A stretch of DNA of 64,000 nucleotides from Epiperipatus broadwayi (Eukaryota; Onychophora; Udeonychophora; Euonychophora; Peripatidae): positions 350,001 through 414,000 of the forward strand of contig JAQFVV010006651.1 in assembly GCA_028023455.1 (NCBI GenBank). The letters run 5' to 3'. This document shows, one piece after another, positions 54,618 through 63,800 of this stretch. The notes below the pieces were generated by a model. The model did no database searches, was not told where the DNA came from, and saw only the letters and a program-made list of their open reading frames with translations. Each line of letters opens with the position of its first letter. Positions within the stretch are counted from its first letter, which is position 1. The translations under genes and the position numbers were made by a program.

Positions 54618-57092
54618 CTATACTTCTGATGGGTATGGGATCAAGCTTCTAGCATTGTATGTCCCTTTCTCCCCCTTTGGTGTAATCAATATAAAAGCAT
54701 TCTCTCCTACCTTGCTACAAATTTTATAGGGACCCTCATATAATTCAAGGAATTTCATAAACTGATTTCTTTGCAGGTTGCTAACATGGGGTGTTCTAAC
54801 AAGAACTAGATCATCTACTCGGAACGGATGTGATTTATTATGGGCCTTTTTAACTCTCTTAGTACCCATAATATGCAGCTTTACTTTAGCTTGACTTATA
54901 TCATGATTTATATTTATTGGTTCTCTGGTTATGGGTATCGGTGTTTGAATCAGTAAATTTTCATGTTTGCCATAGTGTAGACGGAAAGGTGTGAAATCTG
55001 TGGATTCATTACAAGTGCTGTTTATATATTTAACAACCTCAGGAAGTTTGTGCACCCACTGTTTATGATCATCAGCTACATAAACCCTAAATAATCTACC
55101 GAGCTCCCGCATAACATGTTCGCAGGGATTAGACTGAGGATTTCTAATGGAGCTCATGACATGTCTGAGGTGTTGAGTTCGAATCCACTCATTCCATCTA
55201 CCAGATATAAAAGCGGTTGCATGATCAGTAAGAATTATTTTTGGCTTTCCAACTAAAGGAAATTGATAATTAAGCATATTTTTCATAACATAATGAGCGC
55301 TGGTTTTAGGTACCGGATAGGCTGAAACTAACTTACTAAAAACATCATATGTAACAAGTATAAATTTTTGACGGTTGAATGGTGGTAAGGGCCCATAAAA
55401 ATCAATCGCTAATAATTCATTAGGATGATCCAGAATGATGGGTTGCATGATTCCCACGTAAGATTTACTGCAATGTTTAGATTTTAGACATATTTTACAC
55501 GTTTTAACCTTTTTAATTACGCGTTTATACATTTTATTAAAGAAAAATATTGACTTTAAAACATACATAATTTTTGGTGCGCCATAGTGCCCATAGCTAC
55601 TATGAACGTACATAATCAGTTTATCAATCATGGAGTTAGGGACAACTATCCTCCATGATTCCCCCTGTTTAGGATTTATGTTATACATAAGTAAATTTTG
55701 ATAAATTTTGTATCTTTCAAAAATCATTTTAACGTGTTTATTTTTGCTATTTATATTATCATGATTATTTAAGATAGTCATGATCCTATTTAATTTAATA
55801 TCCTGACTCTGAATCATATTGAGATTTTCATAATCATCAGCTATAGATTCATCCCTAACCAAATCCACGTTACTTATAATTATGTTTTGGCTATTGGGAT
55901 TTTGTGTCATTAAACAGATAGGGTGGCGACTAAGAATATCAGCAGGGATATTCTGTCTCCCTTCAATATAGATTACTCTATAATTGAATTGTTGGAGATA
56001 TAAGCTCCACCTAATAAGTCTCTCATTACTGAGGTAGCTTTTATTCAAAAACTCTAGGCTTCTATGGTCGGTCAGTACAATTACACTAGAACCTAACAAA
56101 AATTGCCTTAATTTCTGAAAAGCATAGACAACAGCTAGGGTTTCCTTTTTAGTTATAGTGTAGTTCAACTCAGCACCTCTCAGATGTCTGCTCAAAAAGT
56201 ACAATACATGAGGTACCTGATCTTCATTGAGTTGAAATAACACTACACCCAGACCATAGTAACTACTATCTGTTTGCACATAAAATGTTTTATTGAAATC
56301 AGGATATATTAAAATTACGTGTTTTAAAAATTTATTCTTAATTAAGTTAAACTCATTATCATGACCTTGAGTCCACTTCCATATCTCAGCCTTTTTCAAC
56401 AATTTGGACAAATGTATCGTGTCCTCAGCAAAATTTTGATAGAAACAGTTGTAGTAGTTGCACAACCCAAAAAAAGATTTCAGTTGTTTTACAGTTTTTG
56501 GTATGGGGAAGCGCTGAATAGCTGCAATCTTTTCTGGATGGGGTTGGATACCATGCTCATTTATTAAATGTCCCAGAAAAGTAATCTCTTTAGTGGCTAT
56601 TAAACACTTCTCCAGATTAATTTTGACATTTTTCAGAGCGCACTCATTAAAAAACATTTCTAAATGTTGGAGATGCTCTTCTAAATTGTCAGAAGCAATG
56701 ACAATATCATCCACATACATGATGATCTTTTCTTTTAATTGTTTTGAAAAAATCATGTCCAAACATCTGATTAAGCCAGCACCACTATTAATGAGACCAA
56801 AAGGCATCCGTCTGAAAACATACGACTGGCCCTGAAAACGAAATGCTGTGTATTGCTGATCATTCTCATGTAACGGTATTTGCCAATAACTAGCTGTTAA
56901 ATCAAATGTAGAGAAAATTGACCTCTTATGAAACTTAGTTAGGAGCTCATGTACAGGTGGAGGAATGTCACGCTCTGGCACAGTTATAGTGTTTAACATG
57001 TGAGCATCCAGACATACTCTAATATGGCCATCCTTCTTCTTTACAATAACCAATGGGTTTACGTAGGGAGAAGGGCACTTTTTTATTATCAC
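54618..57092 (-). CDS. pol: Pol: reverse transcriptase, RNase H, integrase
   Basis: 824 codons are open after an in-frame TGA. RT comes first, with the FDL aspartate (residue 64), FRRMPFGL near 93-100 and the catalytic YVDD at 126-129. RNase H follows, with acidic residues D275 (QTDSS), E317 (KKETLA), D342 (TDHRS) and D385 (PADILSRH). Integrase has an HHCC zinc site (H497, H502, C532, C535). Its catalytic triad is D564 (IDFYG), D623 (TDHATAF) and E658 (NPQSNPCEH), with the last two 35 positions apart. A GPY/F-type C-terminal module (FLELYEGPYK, 781-790) ends the protein. No chromodomain or envelope follows. The first codon is GTG, directly after TGA in the same frame as protease, so it is the continuation of one polyprotein rather than a separate start. 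All catalytic residues are kept. Confidence 0.96.
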   Translation of the reverse strand: MIIKKCPSPYVNPLVIVKKKDGHIRVCLDAHMLNTITVPERDIPPPVHELLTKFHKRSIFSTFDLTASYWQIPLHENDQQYTAFRFQGQSYVFRRMPFGLINSGAGLIRCLDMIFSKQLKEKIIMYVDDIVIASDNLEEHLQHLEMFFNECALKNVKINLEKCLIATKEITFLGHLINEHGIQPHPEKIAAIQRFPIPKTVKQLKSFFGLCNYYNCFYQNFAEDTIHLSKLLKKAEIWKWTQGHDNEFNLIKNKFLKHVILIYPDFNKTFYVQTDSSYYGLGVVLFQLNEDQVPHVLYFLSRHLRGAELNYTITKKETLAVVYAFQKLRQFLLGSSVIVLTDHRSLEFLNKSYLSNERLIRWSLYLQQFNYRVIYIEGRQNIPADILSRHPICLMTQNPNSQNIIISNVDLVRDESIADDYENLNMIQSQDIKLNRIMTILNNHDNINSKNKHVKMIFERYKIYQNLLMYNINPKQGESWRIVVPNSMIDKLIMYVHSSYGHYGAPKIMYVLKSIFFFNKMYKRVIKKVKTCKICLKSKHCSKSYVGIMQPIILDHPNELLAIDFYGPLPPFNRQKFILVTYDVFSKLVSAYPVPKTSAHYVMKNMLNYQFPLVGKPKIILTDHATAFISGRWNEWIRTQHLRHVMSSIRNPQSNPCEHVMRELGRLFRVYVADDHKQWVHKLPEVVKYINSTCNESTDFTPFRLHYGKHENLLIQTPIPITREPININHDISQAKVKLHIMGTKRVKKAHNKSHPFRVDDLVLVRTPHVSNLQRNQFMKFLELYEGPYKICSKVGENAFILITPKGEKGTYNARSLIPYPSEV

Positions 57093-57896
57093 TCACTCTA
57101 GAATCATATCTATTTGACTCTGTACCTCATCCTTGTATTGGTAAGGAATTGGGTACATTTTCTGATGGAAAGGTTCATTACACTTCAATTTAATACGATG
57201 GGTATATCCCTCTATTATACCAGGGATTTTAGAAAAAATGCTTTTAAAGCTATACATTAATTGATATAATTTCTCCCTTAATTTAGAATCGACTGCATAA
57301 ATATATTCAATTTTTTCTTTTATGCTAGCATCAATCAATGTATTATGGATGCATAGTAATTGATTGGAAAGGTTATGCACCCCATATTCAAAATTAAGCC
57401 TTTCCTTCTTACAAGTAAAAATTTTATTATAAAAATCTATTTGACACTCGTTTAAAATCATGAAGTCAGCACCTATTATGGCTTCATGTATCAATCCAGG
57501 CATAATAAGAAAAACATGCCCAAACTCTGTATTATTAATTTTGAAGGTAATCCAAACTTGTTTATTTGTTAATTTCATTCTCTTTCCATTTGCTAGAGTT
57601 ACTTGTATTTGTTTTACTGGCAATGAAGGTATATCACCTTTTATGCATACCAGATTTTTATACGTTGACTCTGATAATATGGAAGCTTGGCTTCCAGAGT
57701 CAATTAATGCTTCAATTCTTATTCTTTCAATGTTTAAAATAATGACCGGACATTGATACATTATAGGTGGTTCACCTATAGTAAAGGGTTCTAAGAAATC
57801 AATGTCTAAATCTAAAGTATTTAGCATCCACATCTGATCGTTCCCCATTTTGTTAGCACTGGGTCCTTGCAAAGAGGAACTACTATACAAAGACAT
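57093..57896 (-). CDS. pol: Protease and N-terminal edge of RT (pro-pol start), ended by in-frame TGA
   Basis: 267 codons. The aspartic protease signature IEALIDSGSQAS (active-site DSG, D66) is followed by the family's IIGADF block at 140-145, which marks a retropepsin-type enzyme that would cleave the polyprotein. The last part already belongs to RT: the connection 'GYTHRIKLKCNEPFHQKMYP' and 'DEVQSQIDMILE'. It then stops at TGA (57095-57093), and the RT reading resumes in the same frame at the next codon. Related elements usually have Gly at this point (E-G-I/V-I). A single GGA-to-TGA change would explain the stop. The frame is -1 relative to gag and is entered through the slippery site at 57902-57908; the ATG at 57896 need not be used. 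Confidence 0.9.
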   Translation of the reverse strand: MSLYSSSSLQGPSANKMGNDQMWMLNTLDLDIDFLEPFTIGEPPIMYQCPVIILNIERIRIEALIDSGSQASILSESTYKNLVCIKGDIPSLPVKQIQVTLANGKRMKLTNKQVWITFKINNTEFGHVFLIMPGLIHEAIIGADFMILNECQIDFYNKIFTCKKERLNFEYGVHNLSNQLLCIHNTLIDASIKEKIEYIYAVDSKLREKLYQLMYSFKSIFSKIPGIIEGYTHRIKLKCNEPFHQKMYPIPYQYKDEVQSQIDMILE

Positions 57897-57898
57897 TC

Positions 57899-58669
57899 TT
57901 AGTTTAACTTTTTATCAGTTGATTTTATATTGGGTCTTTTTAAGATTGTGGTAACACCACTAGTAGAGGTTTGATTATTTTGGGTTTCTACTCTATTCCT
58001 AAAGTTATTGAACTTAACTGTTCTTCTATTATATGGGAATACCCTATCCCTATCTCTAGAGCTATATTTTCTTTTTAAACTTGTTTGAAACCTATGGTTA
58101 TTATTACTAATGTTAACATTTGACAATGGATAGTTAGGTCTCTCTCTATTGGATTTATATCTATTGTCCAGAGATGCCACTGTAATCTCTAGCGCATCCA
58201 ATATTTCTGATACTTCCTCTATGGAATACCTATCAGCAGCAATTAGTAGTTGCTCTACATTCCTAGGTAAATTATGTCGCACTATTCTAACTATTTGTCC
58301 TTCAGACAATGGACATGCCATGAGAGTCTTTAAACAGACAGCCTGGCTTCTAAAGAAACTAGTATAACTACCCCTACTGGAGTGATACTTTTCCTGCGTG
58401 ATTTGGAACCTAATGCTGTCTTGTTTATCGGCATTCCAAAAACTTCCTATAATTAAAAATAGAAAATCTCCGTAAGTACTTGGTCTTTCAAACAATGATT
58501 GCCACCAGTCTTTGGCAGTCCCACCTAAATGGTTGCTACAAATAGCCAACTTTTCTTTTTCGGTTAGTACACATATCGAGAATAGCTCCTCTAAGCTATT
58601 GAGAAACTCCGACGAATTTTCCGTAAAATCTCCTCGAAATGGCTTCACTCTTATGAATCTTAAGGCCAT
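57899..58669 (-). CDS. gag: Gag, capsid-like portion
   Basis: 256 codons. Residues about 5-135 have the Ty3-type gag/capsid pattern: F.G....S..FLNSLEELFSICVLTEKEKLAIC, then 'GTAKDWWQSL', 'FLFLIIGSFWNADKQD', 'YHSSRGSYTSFFRSQA' and 'NLPRNVEQLLIAADRYSIEEV'. The last third is basic and Arg/Asn/Ser-rich, suited to RNA binding. No CCHC zinc knuckle is present, as in several gypsy lineages. The frame is open upstream of this ATG as far as 58783 and includes a DIRPP-type linker, overlapping the end of the coiled-coil ORF. The ATG is therefore probably internal and the protein was once joined to that ORF. The final codons carry the frameshift heptamer. Confidence 0.85.
   Translation of the reverse strand: MALRFIRVKPFRGDFTENSSEFLNSLEELFSICVLTEKEKLAICSNHLGGTAKDWWQSLFERPSTYGDFLFLIIGSFWNADKQDSIRFQITQEKYHSSRGSYTSFFRSQAVCLKTLMACPLSEGQIVRIVRHNLPRNVEQLLIAADRYSIEEVSEILDALEITVASLDNRYKSNRERPNYPLSNVNISNNNHRFQTSLKRKYSSRDRDRVFPYNRRTVKFNNFRNRVETQNNQTSTSGVTTILKRPNIKSTDKKLN
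57902..57908 (-). promoter_or_regulatory. Probable -1 ribosomal frameshift heptamer between gag and pro
   Basis: In the gag frame the last codons read G-TTA-AAC-TAA. GTTAAAC fits the X-XXY-YYZ slippery pattern loosely (the first base differs). It has the same tandem TTA-AAC codons as known -1 sites such as UUUAAAC and the arterivirus-type GUUAAAC. It abuts the gag stop. Slipping back one base enters exactly the protease frame, which is open from there on. I do not see a strong downstream pseudoknot by eye. Confidence 0.6.
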
Positions 58670-58746
58670 TGAGCTATTTGACCCTCCATCATAATTAGCA
58701 CTTTCCCTAGGTGGTCGGATGTCTACTTCCTTGACATCAGTACGTT

Positions 58747-60060
58747 CTAATGGGTGGTTTTCATTTTTTCTAAAAATTCTACCTTACCTATTGAGGATGG
58801 AACTATCTTTTCCTCAAACCTATTATATAATATTCTTTCCCTACCTAAATCTATCATTTGGCCACTTATAGGTTTCATCTCTCCTATTTGTTTACAGACT
58901 TGTTGAAATCTCTCTTCAAAATTTATTTGCCCTATCACTTGCTCTACATATAATTTTTGCTCCTTTCTGAATTCATCTAAGTTTTGGTCCACTAGGTCTT
59001 TATATTCAGGACTATTTTTCTCTAACTGTTGAGCTTGTTCCTTTACATCCTTTTGTAATTTCTTTATATTTTCCCCAACCTTTGACCTGTATTTAGGTTC
59101 CTCAACCTTTTGCATATCCCCCAGATCCTGTAATTTTTCAATCAAAACCTGCTCTATATCTGTCTTGGTCTCCATCCTATCTTGCACTATTAAGTCCCTA
59201 AACCTTTCAACTAAATCTTGCTCCATTTCATTCCTTATCACTATTCTATTTTGTACTATCTCTTCTTTTATAACAGTAAAACTTTCATCCATATGCCCTA
59301 TACGCTCCTGTATTTCATCAATTCTACGTTCCACCTTTATTTTATTATCACCAATCTTTTGATTCAATTTGTTACTATTGACTTGACATTGGTTGATTGA
59401 ATCTTCTATTTGCTTACTTAAACCTCTGATAGTCAACTCGGAAAATTCCTCAAATCTATTCTTTAATAATTCTTGATTTTTGTACTCTATATTCTCTACT
59501 TCATGTTTTAAGGACTCAAAGGCCCTTTCGTTATTATCTAGTCTCAGTTCTACTGGATTAAATTTATCTTGTACTTCTCCCTTAAGGTCTTCTACCTTCT
59601 GGCAGGTCTCCTTAAATTTTATCTCTAGATTTTCATTGGTTTTATTCAATCTTTCATTAAGAATATCTAATTTTACCTTATTATCTTTTATATTTTGAAT
59701 TATACTGTCATGAAGATTTTTAAACTTTATATCACTATCCTCTTGAAGATTTTTAAACTTTATATCACTATCTTCATTATTCTTATTTATGCTTTCATGA
59801 AAATTTTTAAACTTTATATCACTATCCACTTGAAGATTTTTAAACTTTATATCACTATCTTCATTATTCTTATTTATGCATTCATGAAGATTTTTAAACT
59901 TTATATCACTATCTTCATTATTCTTATTTATGCTTTCATGAAGAGCTTTAAACCTTTGGGATATTTGAGCCATGAAAATACTCTCTACTTTCTTTTCAGG
60001 CGCTTTTACCTTTTCTTCTTCTATTTCACTTTTCACCATCTCTTTCACCCCCTCTTCCAT
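58747..60060 (-). CDS. gag: Gag N-terminal coiled-coil ORF with internal repeats
   Basis: 437 codons, mostly charged heptad-like sequence (E, K, Q, N, I, L) predicted by eye to be a long coiled coil. Residues about 40-115 contain five copies of DSDIKFKN, spaced 18, 11, 18 and 11 residues. That is a 29-residue (87-bp) higher-order repeat, and 7+11 spacing keeps a coiled-coil register. No enzymatic domain. It ends at TAG (58749-58747), while the capsid frame (-1) is already open for 37 bases. An in-frame TAA (60063-60061) sits immediately before its first ATG, and coding-like sequence continues upstream. It most likely is the N-terminal half of Gag, separated from the capsid half by one frame change. 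Confidence 0.75.
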   Translation of the reverse strand: MEEGVKEMVKSEIEEEKVKAPEKKVESIFMAQISQRFKALHESINKNNEDSDIKFKNLHECINKNNEDSDIKFKNLQVDSDIKFKNFHESINKNNEDSDIKFKNLQEDSDIKFKNLHDSIIQNIKDNKVKLDILNERLNKTNENLEIKFKETCQKVEDLKGEVQDKFNPVELRLDNNERAFESLKHEVENIEYKNQELLKNRFEEFSELTIRGLSKQIEDSINQCQVNSNKLNQKIGDNKIKVERRIDEIQERIGHMDESFTVIKEEIVQNRIVIRNEMEQDLVERFRDLIVQDRMETKTDIEQVLIEKLQDLGDMQKVEEPKYRSKVGENIKKLQKDVKEQAQQLEKNSPEYKDLVDQNLDEFRKEQKLYVEQVIGQINFEERFQQVCKQIGEMKPISGQMIDLGRERILYNRFEEKIVPSSIGKVEFLEKMKTTH

Positions 60061-60063
60061 TTA

Positions 60064-60352
60064 ACTATCTACCTCGTGAGTATCATTTACCAACATTTCC
60101 CTTTCACTTAAGTTCTCATGTTCTCTTTCCTCTGTACAACCATTATCAAGCATAGACTTAGAGAGTTTCATTTCTACATTACTATCTTGGTTATCCTTTT
60201 TTTTTTAATATTATTGTTTTTCAAAATCTAGTACTTCTAGTATATTTCTATTTAATCTCATAAATAAGTTCCCTACCAGCTTCTTCTATTCCCATACAAT
60301 TGTCACCTCCAATATCCATAGACAGTATCTCCTGCTCCCTACAATATTTCAT
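60064..60352 (-). pseudogene. Broken upstream coding extension of Gag
   Basis: 60064-60204 is open for 47 codons in the coiled-coil ORF frame (acidic, for example EREHENLSEREML) and runs into it except for one TAA. Before that, past a run of 10 A on the minus strand, a 34-codon frame starts at an ATG at 60352 (MKYCREQEIL...) and ends at 60248 in another frame. The composition is like the ORF downstream. A homopolymer-length change could account for at least one of the two breaks. I infer that Gag originally began near 60352. Confidence 0.5.
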
Positions 60353-60832
60353 CTTAGACAATAATAACAACAATAATAATTCAAAATCATGTGTCACAAC
60401 ATCATCCTCTACATGCATGATTCACAGATATCTTTGTACATTTTAAAACATTTCAAATATCTCTTCAATATTTCACTAATTGACATGGTCATAATAAATA
60501 TCCAAATAATCATTAGCCACATATGCATATTTCAAAAATTTTATTTGCCAAATCCTTTATAATAATGTAGTATTATACTTTTAAATAATCAGATCATCCA
60601 CCACTTAGAATTGCAATTGTTTGAATCATAAACACTTAGCTCTATAATAATTAAATCCTAAATAACCATTACTATTTTAAAATATTAAATCATCACATTA
60701 CTGTTGATTGAATATGATGCCCCCACTAACACATTTCAAGCCCCTAAAGTTGGCACATCACAATCTACCTATTTAACCTTCCCATTCCATGTAAGCCTAT
60801 TATACTCTCCCCATTTTAATACTCGGGCCCAA
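60353..60832 (-). other. Element leader between PBS and Gag
   Basis: Non-coding, AT-rich sequence between the primer-binding site and the first coding-like ATG. No distinct motif could be recognised. Confidence 0.5.
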
Positions 60833-60848
60833 CACGTTGCCGGTGCCA
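60833..60848 (-). promoter_or_regulatory. Putative primer-binding site
   Basis: On the minus strand TGGCACCGGCAACGTG begins 5 bases after the CA end of the 5' LTR, where a tRNA 3' end should pair. It resembles the tRNA-Lys type (TGGCGCCC.AACGTGG) with small insertions, but the match is imperfect, so I do not assign the tRNA. Confidence 0.5.
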
Positions 60849-60853
60849 CAATC

Positions 60854-63800
60854 TGCCCTTGTCATCGTGTGTAGCTCCACTACACCTCAGGCCAATCACG
60901 TTGAGGGCCACAATCTGCCCTTTTCTACCACATCAGGCCAATCTAACCACCCCATTCCCGCATCTCCACTTCCCCCAAAATAAATATAATATAGTGAAAA
61001 TCACCTAACTGGGTTCTAGCTCTAATAATTAATGAAATATTCAATTAAATGATTTACTAGCTCAAGTTTCTTAAAATTAACTTAGGTTCTGTTTTAAACT
61101 AACTCAAATAAATATTCAGGAATTCATGAGACTAGAAGTGGAAATACTGGTGACAAGGTAGATTACATTGAGACAATATCCCACAGGATACCACCTCAAT
61201 GGCATAAGAACACTATCCCCCCTGATACTACTATTACACATAATAACTACATAGTATTCTTATGACTTCCACAACTTCTAATCACTAAGACTCATTTAAC
61301 AATTAAAGTATTAATCTTTTATCTCTCATAATAATAATAGTAATCATCTAGCTCAAATGAAATAATCTCAGGTTCTTAAATTTATTCGCATGTTAATAAC
61401 ATATGGTAGCAAAATATGATAAGGGATTTTATGTCATAATCTACTACTCTGAAATTAGATTAATAATAAAACAATAATAATCACAATCTTCATTACTTAA
61501 TCCACTTAGTACAGCTTTTCTTTCATCGCAAATTTATAACCGTAATAAATTAGTTAATAATCTAATATCCCCTTTTTTATCTTTAAGTAATAAAATAAAT
61601 TAATAAGTGGCAGTGTTTAGATAATCTGATAAATAAAGCAAGTGGCAACTAATAGCATATAATTTAGCAAAATATTATGATAATGGATTGATGACCAGTA
61701 ACGCAATGCAATTTTATAATTATTTAATTACAAGAACATCAATAAATATTTAAGATTAAACATACTTCTCTATTTATCTTTTGTGCAAACAATCATATAC
61801 TTAGTTTAATGGTTGTGAACATACCCTGTGAATTCATGCAATGATGTAGAGAAAACAAAACTGAGACATAAGCTTTAATAAACAAATTTTAAAATTTTAT
61901 TAACATCAATAAAAAATAAATAAAACAAACAAATCCATCTACATCTATTTACAAGGGATATCCTCATTTTTCTTTACACTACAATAGCTGAATTATACAC
62001 ATTTATATTTCTTTTATCGTTAATTAAACTTATTATGCCTTTTAAAAGTTATTTATTTATTTCTCATTAGGTTTATCATATCACTTATTTTAACTATTTT
62101 ATGGGTAACACCATTCTTTACCTTTTAATATTAAAGTTACTGTATTATAAATTATCTATGTGGATAAACATCATTTATAACATCATAATTTTACAATCAA
62201 TATGGTTTTTAAAAGAAAATTAAATTTTCTTGTAACTTTATATAAGTCACTCCGCATATTATACAAATATTATTATTACTTTTAACGTTTGTTCTCCAAT
62301 GCTCGTAAACTATAATACGTTTATTCCATAAGCCATACTCATGTATAATACTATAACACAGGTTTAATTATCACCTGTTACAGTTTCACATATACCATAA
62401 TTATCGAATGTTATTGTATTTTTTAAATATGCAATACTTATATTTTTTAAAATATAATTAACAATAAGAAAACGTGAAATTATATTTAATATTTTTGTAT
62501 ATTTCTATTTGGATATACTTTTATAAAATTATAGTTCATTTCTTAAAAAAGAATTAAAATAATTCTCTAACTCCTTTCTTTCTTAGGATATCTGCATCTT
62601 TCTTTCAATAATCATAATCTACTCTTTGTTAATACTTAACTATTCTTATTCCAAATAATAGCATGACATACATTCTAAAATATCTATTGTTTCCCTTTTA
62701 ATAGACTTATCATATAACAATGTAGTTGCAAGAAATACAGATAAAGATAGCGAAAGATGTATAGGATATCAGGAAGATAGATAGATAACTTATCCGCAAT
62801 ATACTTCAAAAAATGTATGGAACAGTGTGAATAGGTCCGACATTCAATGTCTAATAACCTTGGCGATAAGCATGATGTGGCAGCTATTTACTCAGCTTTA
62901 CCAAACATCTAGTACGACTCACAAGAAAAATATAAAATACCACTGTCCAAGACAACATGTGTACCAGTCGTAGGGCTTTGTTAACTATGCTGATTAACAT
63001 CTAAAACTACTTATTATTTCATTCCCTATAGCATCCTAGTTTTTAATACATCCTCTTGGTTTCCGAATCACCACGTACTACCAAGTCACTACCCAAACTA
63101 TCTCTCGAGATTTTTACTGTATCCAACATTGATAAAATACTAACTACCTTTTAAAACAATAAACAAAATTCGCTAATATAAAACATTTCCCTATTCCATA
63201 AGAACAATTTGTCTTGCTTTATTACACTGTAGGTTCAACATCTACATTTTGTTAAAATAACATTTAAATATCCCAATCGGAAAATTAACAGAAAATATCA
63301 CATAACCATCGGTTATATTGAACTACATTATTAACACATAAAATGATTATCGTATGCATATTTTTTAAAAATCTAATCACATCTCAAAGTGTTTTAGAGC
63401 GTTGTTTTCAAAATGTGTTTTACAACAATAATAACAATAAAACTTTTGTGCTACATTCATTCGATTCCCAGCTGATCTAAATAAATAAAACATACATTAT
63501 ATATCATTAAAAATTATAAATGTTACCAAAACAATCTTTATCTTCCTATCAGAGTTCGTAGTAGGCTTCTTTCTCTTCGAGCATTGCAAATATACAAATT
63601 TTCACATACATACAATTTTATTTTAAAATTCAAAATCAAAACATATTACTTCATATAATGTTATATCACGAATTAATGTATTTTGTTTTCCCTATCGCTA
63701 TCTAAAACTTAATGTTTAACTTAGATTAGTAAAGAAAATAATTCAAACCATAATCACATATTTTTCTGACGGTAAATCTTGGTTAGTCCCATAATATTTA

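Noticed and set aside
56361-58694. Plus-strand frames inside the retrotransposon (for example 56361-56567, 57460-57756, 58149-58367)
   Set aside because: They are antisense shadows of the strongly supported pol and gag reading frames and have no domain of their own.
59165-60111. Plus-strand frames opposite the coiled-coil ORF, including a 138-codon repetitive one at 59695-60111
   Set aside because: The apparent repeat protein (IFKLYITI units) is the complement of the 87-bp repeats on the minus strand.
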